From: Diprion similis
Taxonomy: Eukaryota > Arthropoda > Insecta > Hymenoptera > Diprionidae
Direction of reading: 5' to 3'
NCBI RefSeq assembly: GCF_021155765.1
Contig: NC_060109.1
Coordinates: 3,001,001-3,065,000, forward strand
DNA length: 64,000 bases
Positions within the stretch are counted from its first letter, which is position 1. Each line of letters starts with the position of its first letter. The notes below the pieces were generated by a model. It had not been told where the DNA came from and did not search any database. It saw nothing but the letters and a program-made list of their open reading frames with translations. The position numbers and the translations under genes were made by a program. This document shows, piece after piece, positions 24,973-37,100 of the stretch.

Positions 24973-27900
24973 GGTCCTCTTATTCGCCTTCAAAATCATA
25001 GCCCCACAAAGTCAGAGTCCAATAATAAACTTGACCAGCCAACGTCAAACATGTTTTGGGTTAAATTCAGCTAAAACAGATTTTTTTCTATGTGGAAATG
25101 AATACTTCATTTTACACGTTATTTTTCAATTGTTCTAACAAGGGATATTGGCATTTTCTCTGTTATTTAATTTCTTAGGCAAAATGTAAATTACTTATTT
25201 GAAATTGGAATTTTTTTTTAGTATTATGCGATCAAAGTCGAGCTCGTAAACCTCAATTTTCTTTTATTTGCCGGAGTTATCCTGAAACATGATTTGTACA
25301 GACCGTCGGATCGTTGTCAATACGACGTAAGTGTACGCGTGACATTTGAAACGGAACTTACCTGAATGAATTGGCGTTTTATATCCACACTGTTTACATA
25401 CGCTGTTCCGAAGTTTGTTATTAAAAAGATTACCTAATTGTCGAGATAAATTGCGATTTAGTCCATTCATCTGTAACGTAAAGACTGCTATATATTTTTT
25501 AAATTAAAACAAATTCCAATTTGAAAGAGAGTGAAATTTGTAGTGTAAACAAATCGAATCATCAAATTCCGTGAATCCAACCACTTTTGAATAACAATAA
25601 TAACATAATGCAAATGATCAAATGAAAAAGTAAACTTAAGGCCACAGTACCAACGGCGATTTAGAAAAATTGCTTTGAAAACTTTTTCGCAACCTTCGCA
25701 CAGCGTATTCATAATCTTATAATGGCTCGTGAGGACGTTGACTCTCATTTAAGTCGTAACCTGAAACTAGTCCACCCTAAAATTGTATTTATTGTCATCA
25801 GTATAATAAGCCATTAAAATCACATGAACATTGATTGCAATCACAAAGATGAAGGTATAAAAAAAAAACCATAAAAAATAAAGTGCAGTTTGTTGCTACC
25901 TATTTAAAGCATTCAATAATGAGGTTTGACCAGTAAAAGATAAAATTGAAGGAACGGGGCACTGAAGTTTATTCTTTTTGGTCCTTGGGTAGAACTCTCT
26001 GTAGATTACACGATATGAATTTCTATAATTGTTTCGGTATCTGATTTATTGAAAGATTAGATTCGACTATTGTTGTTCTGGTTACGGAGAATTTTATAAA
26101 ATTTCAGGCGGACGCGACGAGAAATAATGAGTAAACTAGGTGAATTAAAACTTGAAAGGCGAAAATCTTGGTTTTCTGTTGATGATTTCGCGAATTGTTT
26201 ATTGGTGTTGTGTTGATTTTTTATTTGCATTGCGGGGTTCGAAATTGTTTTCTTCAGAACTAACGTCAAGACGTTAAAAATGCAACTTTTTTGTTTGATG
26301 ATATTCTACGTCAAAATGGGAAGCCAGTTTGGATATATCATAGCACCCATCATCGCCATATATACACATTATCTCACTTGTATATATAAAGCACTCTCAT
26401 GACATTTAATTTATTCATTATTTATTGTTTAAACAGCGAAAAGTGTTGCGGGGAGGATTTACTATACATACCGTTGTGGACACAAATTTTCGTTTGTTGA
26501 ATGTTTATTTCATTTGACCGCATCTTAAATTTCAATTGTATTATTCGCCGATGATGCTCGTTTGGTTAAAGTAATTCTAATATTTGTAAATAAAAAAAAA
26601 AAAATAATGCCATTGCAGGGCTGGTATCGGATGATTAGTCGTCACTTTTTTTCATGAACAATCTAGTGATAAATTAGGTCCAAGTTACGCCAAACTTTAA
26701 AAGTTGAGTGATGTATAAATTTTTCATTCGGTTTATTCAAAGGTTGGTATTGTACCAATAATTTTATGCATTTGTCACATATTGATAATATTATTGAATG
26801 TGTGAGTAATGTAAAATATTAAAATTTTATTGATTATAGAGGTGCAAGGGAACTTGAATATTTCTTTTAACTGATTAGAAGGCGTCGGAAATTTGAAAAT
26901 CTTGAAGTACCTTTCCTTGTAGAACTTGTCCGGTATAAACAGAAAATTTAAACTTAGCCGGTGTATACTTAGATGAAGAGTTTTTCACGTTACTTTCAGC
27001 TTTATTTAGCAATAACACTTTCACCATTTACTCTCAATAAATATATGTGCATGAAAATCTTCGTTCAGGCAAATATGACCCATCAGAATATGCGGAAATG
27101 CGTTCGGTCCACTGATCAAAATTAAACTACATAGTAAACCGAGAAACTGAATAACGTTTAGAAAATATGACATCTTTTGAAGTTTCACTTGCACTAATTG
27201 ATTCACTAACTAAAATCGGTAACGAAAATATATAATTTCTCCTGTCGTGCTGAGTTGGGTTTTAAGAACAAGGAAGACTCGGTGTGGTAGTTCGTTTTTT
27301 ATACTTGTGATTAAAATACAAGAAATCTGGTCGTTTTGGTTTTTAGTCTAAACAAATTATTGATACTTCTAACTGTTGAAAATGGCGTAGCCACTACCAG
27401 CCCTGCTAATAGATTCGGTGTTCCCTGTGAAAATATAAAAGTTTGGAAAATTCGGTGGGCTACAGGAAGCTGACGAACTGTCAAAACTGAAGAAATAACA
27501 AGCGTTAAAATTTCAAATGATATTTGTTCCTATTCGATTAACTAATATTCACTTTTTAAGGAGCTACCAATGCGATTCACGTTAGCAATATAGTTTCATG
27601 TTATTCGCTGTAGAATGTCTTGTGAAATATTGCCTCTTGATAAACATGATTAATACAAAGTTTCTATTACCATATTTAATAAATGATGTGTTTACTTAGA
27701 AAGGTGTATTAAAATTTGTGTTCACATTTGTACAGATCGTTACAATTGGTCAACTTACGTTAGGCCTGAGCCAGAAACCTCCTTTCACGCTTAGTTACGT
27801 CATGCTTAGTGCTACGCTTCCCTTTCACTGTCGGACCAGAGTTGATTAGAGCGAATCAAGTCTTGAGGAAACTTCAAAGAAGCTATTACCGAGCCTTGAT

Positions 27901-29191
27901 GGTCTCTTTATAATACCGATCGTTAAATCCATAAATTAATTATTGCCAAATGATGAAATCCAGATGCCTATTTTAATAGTTTGATATGTATCTATTATTC
28001 ATTGTCCAGCGGTATTATTACCCTCATGTATATACATAGGAATTTGATGAAAAAACAAATTTAAAAAAGCGTTAATGAAACACTTGGGCATTTGCACGGC
28101 ACAGTAAAGCACCGTAAGAAAAGGTTGTTAATGTTAATTTCTAATCCGATTCAGAAATAATCTTTCCTAATATGTATGTAACATAATACATGTAAGTTTC
28201 TGAGTCACATGCAAAGGTATATATGTATGTGTACATATATACGTATACGACTATAATATTCTTGAAGTGAGAAAATTTTTTGTTTACTTTGGAACTTAAC
28301 TCATTGTCAGCAGAAATTGTCTCTGCACAAGGGGCGCGTTATATAGAAATAATGAAAAAACTGATTCAATTTTATTATTTAATTAAAGTAATGGTTATAC
28401 TTAGTTGATGATATGTAAAATACAGATACGTATCCCCCCTCCCCTCCAACACAGGATTTACAAGGATTGCAACAATGTACCTAAATACTACATTATTATT
28501 ATCATCACTTGTGTCGTAAAAAATAATTTTTTAGTTCAAACACGCAGAGAATTCAACTGATAATATATCGCTCCGGATCCAGTCAGTACTCTTATCATTG
28601 ACGGGTCTTAATAATTGTAATTTTTCTCATGATATTTCACAAGTACTTAATTTATCATTATTTGATTACTTTTATTTTCATTCTTTGGTTCTTTTTATTT
28701 TTAATTTTTTTTTTTTTATTATTATTATTTTTTTTTTTTAACGGTGATTCTGATCACTGTTTCCTTCCACGATTTGAATAAGATAGCACAACGCGAGCTT
28801 ATAAATATAAGCAACTGCTTCCGGACATGTGAAAATGAAATGTAATATTGTTTCATTTACTAAGCACTAACTTTAACGATTTGTTTTTAGTTCGACAAAA
28901 AAATAGTCATAATAATGATAATGATAATAATAATAATAATGATAATAGTAGTAGTGGTAGTGGTAGTAGTAAAGGATAAAAAGAGTGTTGACAAATTTCT
29001 TTATGCCTGACTGTGTTAATTAATTGATGTTGATATTTAAAAAGAAATCGTGTGATAATATGTTTTTGTCATTATACTGACTAAAATTTTAATGCGCTTC
29101 CAACATTTAATTACGTACTTACTTACTTAACTTACTTACTCACTTATACTTTTTAATTAGAGTTTAAGTTTAAGATAATTAATTTGCTAGC

Positions 29192-29226
29192 TGCTGCTGC
29201 TGCTCCTGCTGCTGCTGCTGCTGCTT
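29192..29226 (+). repeat. CTG triplet repeat
   Basis: About eleven CTG/CTC units with one interruption (ctgctgctgctcctgctg...). It lies in the non-coding interval 3' of Macoilin. Confidence 0.9.
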
Positions 29227-31262
29227 TACAACAGCATTGATCTCACAGCACGGTCGCTATCTGTGCCTGTTGCAAATGCCCTATCATCCTACTAACTTTA
29301 TTGTCATGCGATCAACGGTGCACGTAGTGACACTTTAATTGATGTATATGTGTATATATATATAAATATATATATACATATTTAAAAAAATATTACCATT
29401 TTTTGAAATAATTTGCATAAATTGAAAATGTCTCTTATTTGAGGGAAGAAGTTTCGAAAACAAAAATTAAAAACTCGTACTATAAACAATCGTGATAATA
29501 CGATCATCCAGGTACAGATTGCACAAAGTTTGTAGTTGTTTATTGAATTTTTGTAATTGTAACTTATGTAACGTACCTGCTGCGTACAACGCGTAGGTAC
29601 GGACTTTACTCTAGACAATTGATTCACGGCTACCGATAACGTACAATTTTATATTGTACACCATCTTCTTATTATTATTATAGTACGGTGTGTGTAGAAA
29701 CATCTTTTTCTTTTTTTTCTCACTTTTTCTCTCTCTCTCTCTCTTTCCCTTCTCAGTGCCCTGAATATATCTATTACATAATAATGTTTGCGATGTACCT
29801 CCTTATCCTTCTTGGAAGGATAACGTTATTAAATAAAACTAGAAAAATAAAGTTGAGCAGTCGAGAGGAAAAAAATAACGATGATAGTAATAATAATTTA
29901 GAAGGAGAAACCAAAAGGAAATAAAAAAAATAAATAGAAAAAAAAATTAAAAAAAATATGACATTTCGATAAAAACATGAAAGTACAAAATATGTAAAAG
30001 TTTAAAAGAAAACAAATAAGACATACATCGCGAAAATATTAAAAACTTATTTTGTTATATATACTACAGTATGCCACTGTTTCAAAGGGTTAATAATTTA
30101 TTTTTTGTTTTTATCATACTTTTCTGGTTGATAATTGAATATTGATCGGTACCCAATATCAGCATACATATCTATTATTACAAAATATTAATTTTCCTTC
30201 AATATTGTCAATTCGGTAATTATTTCTAGTAGATTGCTTGTAACGAATAATTTTTATTTTCACATCTGTTTCTCACACACGTCGTGCAGTTTGGTACTGA
30301 TCAATTTTTCGTTATTTACAAAACTTACGCTAAATTGATAAGTAATGTGTATGAAGAAAAAAAAAAAAAAAAAAAAGAATTGCTGTAAAACGCCATTAAA
30401 TTTGCAATGATTGTGAAAACTTAGTACAATTGTTATTATGATTGAAATTGATAGTATTTAATTTGATGCATTGGAAACGAACAGTGAATGGTAAATAGAT
30501 AATACGTACTGGCAAAATATTTGAAACTTACGTCGCAAAGGAATACCGAAATCGATTAAAATAAAAATAAACAAAAATGAAGAACAAAGTTATATCAAAT
30601 ATTCTTTGCACAGAGTTAATTCGCATTCAGCATTTGTTGTTATATGTCGATGGTCTTGATGTTAATGTTTAATCAATCCTGACCTTAGGGTGTGTAATGC
30701 TTCTATAATGAAACGATATATTGACAAATAAAGTGATTGCATGTCAATAAAATGCTACAGCATCCGTGCATAAACCAAAAACAACAAAAAAAAATCTGAT
30801 AACCATAATTTGTCATTCAAGAGCAACGATTAGTCTCACATGTTCGCAGCTCCATTGAGCTCTTGTTGTAAGCCGCCATATCTGACGACATAAATATGGG
30901 AGTAAGATACATATTGCTTATCACAAGAGACTACTTGCACATATTCTTATTCTAGTGGATCTTCAACCGAGTGAGCTAATACTTGATGAATTAATACAAA
31001 CCAGAAAAAAAATATCTGCGATAGGATGAAAACAATTTTTTTTTGATCCATGAAGATAATTATCGAAACATAATTCTCTTTCTGGTTGTTCCTTTTTTTT
31101 TTCTACAAAATATTGTTGGGGACTGTAATCACACATAGAGATACATTTTTCACGAAGCAAAAAATTTTAGCATTCTATTCAATTCAAGTCTATTTAATTC
31201 TATTGAAAATCCTGAGTTGGCTGCAGCTGCGTAATGATTGTTACTAATCCATCCCTCCCTCA

Positions 31263-31308
31263 CCCCGCATAAGCAGGTTGCTTATGGGGACATACCCCAA
31301 AGGGTATG
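31263..31308 (+). other. Two adjacent short hairpins
   Basis: Hairpin 1 pairs CATAAGCA (31268-31275) with TGCTTATG (31279-31286), extended by CCC/GGG around one bulge. Hairpin 2 pairs CATACCC (31291-31297) with GGGTATG (31302-31308). They lie in the long non-coding interval. Function unknown. Confidence 0.5.
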
Positions 31309-34127
31309 GCGAGTCTTGAAATTATTATTATTACTATTATTAGTATTTAAATACGATGTAACATAATCCGACATGAGGAATGGGTCCTAAATGTTGTTGC
31401 ATAGATAGTTAGCCTTTAATACTTGGTTGCTATGATATATGATACAAAACTACAAGCAATGCGATTGGAATGGGTAACTACAAATGTGGTGGCCAGTTGA
31501 TCCAATTGCATTTAACATCTGCATTCATGGACTGGGTGAGAAACTTCAAACTTACCCTATCCAATACTATTATATAACGCACTTCAAATCTCCAGGGTGA
31601 TGCGTGCCTTGGCTGAACACGAAGACTCTTACCCGAATGTTTTTTGGTATAAATTTGAAGTATAAGTAATGGGACAAAACGAAAAATAACAAAAAAGGAT
31701 AGAAAAAAGAAAGAAAAAAAAATGAAAATAGGTATCTAGCGAAGACACGATATGTACCCTCAAATAAATACATGCATCTACATCATTATTCTGTAATAGT
31801 TTGCAGAATAAATTTTAGGTAGATGAAAATTGAAAAGAGGAAAAACGATACAAAATAAGTTTAAAAAAAAAAATACGTAAATAAAAAAATATTCATTCGT
31901 GCTTCAGATAAGCATAACTACATATTTTTTTCATAGTTTGGAGTTACTCTGCTCTCTATGTGTGTCAAAAAGTCATTCGAAGTGAAATAAAAATAATTAA
32001 AAAATATTGAACACTGAATTCGACTAATTCCAATCACCCCAGTTGAAAGGTATATGAAAAAACACCAGAAAGAAAAGAATTCCACTTTTGTAATCAATAG
32101 TAATAGAGTATAATGAGTAATAAAACAGTTCCAAATTTATCCTTAGGAAAAAATGTCATTTCATAAAAATTTACATTTTCTTAGTAATAGTAGTTATTAT
32201 CTAATTGAACTATTTCTTTATCCACCAAGTATGATTTATAGATCTCTAGTTTGATTTGTCAGTTCAGAGTGATTCTGAAACCTCAGAGTACTGGTTTCAA
32301 ATAAATGTTTACAACTCCCACTAGATTTATTTTAAAAAATGTAGGTACTTTGACTTTGGTTACTCTTACTCACTCCGAAGTAAAAAATCGAACAACCTGC
32401 AGTTAAGGCACAACCTGATCGGTTCATGCTTAAGGCATAACAAAGACAGCGATGTCACATCAAAACTAAATGTCAAGCTAAATACGATAATTACCAACAT
32501 GGTGACTCCATAACAAGAGTTATGAAACTAATGTTTCAAGTTTGCTATTGAAAATTTACATCTCTTCAAATTTTAACAACTGCCTTATTAAAATTATGAT
32601 CCGAACAGACAAACTGTTCATATAATGAGCCAATCGTACTAGTTTCATTTTGCCCCTACACGTATGTAAGTGCCCACGTGCAAAGTGGTTTCTGCAGAAT
32701 AAAATCTCCAAAGTGCAAAGTTAACTACCGAATATTTGACATGAAAACTGTTCCTTTGATAAAAGTGTATGATGTGATGAAGTAACGTCCGACAATTTTA
32801 GGTTCACGATATCGAGGAAGACATCATTTTCTATAACATTTATCTGACGGATCCAAACTGTGAGATGTATAAAGAGTCGTTCAAATGTTATTTTACACCA
32901 AACAAGATAAAAGCTAAATCATACCTGAGAATTCAGTTCACAAAGTTACATGCACATACAGGTGTGAAGAAACGAATCAGGTTTTATTTCCTCTTGATTT
33001 AAGTTCAACCAATTGAAGGACTCTTTTCCGCTGTTGACCTGATTTGTATGTTATACTACGCTATCGTATATATTTTCAGCACAATTTATTGATAGAAACA
33101 ATTATTTTCAACAATTCTTTGTGGATTGAAATTACGGTAATCTCTCAAGAACAGTATTTTATGTGGCTGGATGCGTATCTGTGAGAATAATCCAGATTTA
33201 TGTTAGTTGTTCGGGATGAAACGATTTTTCTCACGAATGTCTTCTTTCTACTGTCGAAATTACAGTACAAACTTAACGGTAAGTAGATTAATTTTCAGAT
33301 CCTTGTAATTAGTTTCCGCTTCGCCACTGTAAGGCTGAACTTAAATCAAAGTTTGACAGTACGTAGAGCTTGAAAAAGAAATATAAAAAAAGATACAACA
33401 TCGAATATTATATTATATATTACATCACATTGGACACACAGTGCCATTGAAACACAGTCAATCTTTAAAACAGACCAAATAGGCCTACTTTCGAACGCAT
33501 AACACGATGTAATGGACGTAAATATCGCTTACAAATAAGTGCAGAGTCAATCTGGCACGAAGTCAAATCACAGTTAATTAAAATTTTTGAATTTTACACT
33601 CAGCTATCATCATCATTTAATTTTACAAAACTGTCAAAGCTCAGCATGTCATGATTTAACCGTCTCGGTACTGGTTAGGCATAATAGTACTCTTAATAAT
33701 TTGATATATTGATTTTCATAATTAACAAAAAAAAATTTTTTGGAATAGTTAATGGTTTTAAAAAATTTAGGAATAAGGAGTAAAAAATACTTAGATAAAT
33801 CTATCACAAATGTATAACACGATTAAAAACTTCTCAAAACTCGATTACGATTAGACTAAAATTCTCAACACTTTTGTTTCAAGTAAGTATTTTAATCTCA
33901 AACTTTAAGCCGCATTGAAAGAAGCTTTTTATAGAATGGATATACCTTATGTATATATGCATGCTTTTTGGCATCTTTTGTATTATCACATTTTGTTTAC
34001 CAGCAACCTAACGGTTAATGTGCCAGTGTCAGGTCTCCTAGAAACTTGTCAAGAGTTCTTTCACAATAGTATTATCATATGACAAAATTCTACCGTAAAA
34101 CAACATTAGGCATTCTTTACTTTCTTT

Positions 34128-37100
34128 TTACTCTCCGTAATCTAAAGCTAGGGTAGTCTGTTCTCCGATTTTCTCAAGCAGGATCTCTGCAATGTTCACT
34201 TTTTTGCCATCACAATCATAATCTGTAATGAGATTCAGTTTATTATCAACTATCTTTTTTTGGTAACCAATATTGTGTAAGAATCTGGAGTTACAATTAA
34301 GATTGGTCAAATCACATGCAATTTATGAATGTCATTTAGGGACACGTACACGTTATGTTAGATTTGAAGTGAATAGCGCATTTGCTAACCAAATAAAAAT
34401 TCTTACCTTCGTAATAAATCAATTCGCACAAATCGCGGCATTCCGGTTTACTTTTGATGATGTGCCGCAGGGTTCTGTAGAAAGATCCCGCGATTTCTTT
34501 CTTGAATTCCTTGTAAGAGGCTATACCAAAAGTCAACACATATACTTTGCTATGCAGCAATATGAGAAAAAATTTACAGAAAACAATCTGTGTCGTTTTA
34601 GGCATTGGAATAAACTTCTAATTCAATGGTTTTGAAGTTAGACATAACTTACACGAATCCTTATCAGAATGTTCCAGAACTTCGTAAAACGTCAGCAAAG
34701 GAGTTGCACCTTCAGTTATTACGTACACCTTACTGTTGTTTTTTCTTTGTCCGCTTGGATGGATCTTGTAGACAGTATTGTGATACGTGCGATGAACTAC
34801 ACCGGCTCGCGTTCTAACAACCGATTCGAGTTTCTGGAATCGCATCAATACATGTCAGTCATACATTGGCAGAATAGTATTAAGATATCCTTATAGTACA
34901 AGAGCCCACGATCAAGTTTTTTGTCTCATCGCAACAAAGATGAAACCATATAGAATCGATAGTTTAGATAACTTTGAGCCCAAAAATGCGGTTTTCTGAA
35001 ATTTTCTGTTTTGTGTCTGGCCTGAGCGCATTTTCAAATATGTCATACAATGTAGCTGGCTCGTATCGTAGAAAAAAGTCTGATTTACGAAATGTAGTTA
35101 GATGATAGCCCTGAGATACCGAGAATACGGGTTTCAGACAAAAATTGCCTGTCCAGAAAACCATTTCCAGAAAGAAAAAAAAAATCAAACAAAAAAATAT
35201 ATATGCGATAGCATCTGAAAATCATTTTTGTAAGTAAATTTGAGTTAATTCATGCGAAATTATTAATTTTCAGAAAAAGATCTATTTGCCGGATATTTCG
35301 AGAGCATTTAAAAAATGTGATAAAATTTTACCGGTTGATACTATCACAAAACGTCTGAAAATTTCGAAATGATAAAATGAGTTGTCCAGATGTCGAATAA
35401 ACCGATATCAGACAAATTGAGTATTGTACGGACTCTATCAGAGTATTATAGGCAAGATTGAAAATGTCTGAAAACAGTATTTTGGTAATCTTGGTAGCCA
35501 CACAAAATATTTGAAACAAATTTGAAGTTAATTGCTATGACACGACTCGGCTAAATTTTATAACGTTTTTGAAAATGCGCGCGGGTCAAACGCAAGACGC
35601 AAAATTAATAATAAAATAACAAAATCTATATTTTCGATATCAGACATATCGTGATAATCTGATCTGGCTTTTTTTTTAAATAGCAGTAATCACCCCCTAC
35701 GACCTTGCAGGATTTCTAGAGATTAATACTTTTGTAGTCGGGTCTACTGTCATCTAAACTACCGATTCTATATGGTTTTATCCTTGCTGCGACGAGACAC
35801 GGTTTTGGTCATGTGAAGACAATAGAATTTCAATCAATATTGTCTGCATGTGACGAATTTTATCAAATATTTCCACGCTTTATCAGCTACGTTCGATAAA
35901 CGCAAGGATATGAAACCCTGTCAAATGCTACTAGTCTTTATCTTCACAGCATCCTGTTTTGGTATATTATGTCAAATTAAAAAAGTTTCAACTTTCATGA
36001 ATACCTTAGCACTTTCCATCCAGTAGTAGCTAGCTTCTTCAAGATTTGGAGGAATGTGAAGCGAGGTAGGAATTAAAATGAAAAGTTTTTTCACTGGTAC
36101 CTCTACTCCATTAATACTTTCGTATACCTTAATGTTCTCATATAAGCCTGTTGACAAATTTGAAATTGGATAAATTATTATCGGATTGAGAAAACCGTAA
36201 CATTTCAGTCTGGTAACAACCAAGCCGTTAGAAAAAGTCTTTAAACGAATTTTCATCCTAGGCAAATAGCGATGCACGAGATTTGGTTATTTTTAGAAGT
36301 TGACTAGTGGATGCTACGTTGAAGCAAACAAAATTCAAAACACCAAACCATAAGTTAAAGATATCGGGGTATATATCTGTTTTGAAAGTCGTAAAATGTA
36401 GAAAAGTTTATTGGATTAGGTTTAAGAGGCTATACCAGTGTAACCCATGAAAAATTAGGCGATTTTCAGGAATTTTTTTAAAAGAAAGTACTCGATAGAA
36501 TGTTTTGTATTTTTCTGGAAATAATAAAGTATATTTTCAGGTATATTTTAAGATTTTTTTTTTTTTAAATATTGACAAATAACGGAGTTATGTGCTGTCT
36601 TTGGAGGTACCAAAAAAAAAAGTTCCCCAACTGCTGACATGATTCCGGCCAATTGAGCAGCCGAAAAAATTCAAAAAGGTCATTGAAGTTGAAGGTATTT
36701 CCTATACAATGACCTAAGATTTTTTAAAAATATCAAAAATTAACAAAATGACGTAGTTCTGAAAAAAGTGTCGTGTTTTAGAGTAAGAAAATGGCCGTTT
36801 TTTTAATGTCAAATTGACAATTTTCAACCAATCAAAAAGATCGTACGTCATTGTTTAGTAAATATACTAAAAAATACTCAGTTTCATTTTGAAGTCGATC
36901 GATCAATTTCTCTTTGAGTTATGATGTCAGCAATTTTGAAAAATGTCGTTTCGACAAAAACGCGTTTAAAATAGGCAAGTGAAGCGGCTTATACCTGCGA
37001 GCGGTCGCTCTTTAGAACGCTGTCATTCAAAAACTATTCAAGATACGACCTTGCCGCTTTCACAGGATATTTTTGAAGATATAAACTATCGAATAAGCCA

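Larger units (their letters stand above)
24973..34127. other. 9.1-kb gene-free interval between convergent Macoilin and STING
   Basis: No coding exon on either strand. The interval is very AT-rich with long A and T runs, U-rich tracts (about 28680-28740), a TNN triplet tract near 28910-28970, CTG repeats near 29192-29226 and a CT tract near 29730. TGTANATA (Pumilio-type) sites occur, for example near 26585, 28231 and 28030. The pattern would suit long 3' UTRs of one or both flanking genes, but poly(A) site use cannot be read from the sequence. Confidence 0.4.

Noticed and set aside
34273-34896. Plus-strand frames overlapping STING exons
   Set aside because: They lie antisense to well-supported STING exons and show no family signature.
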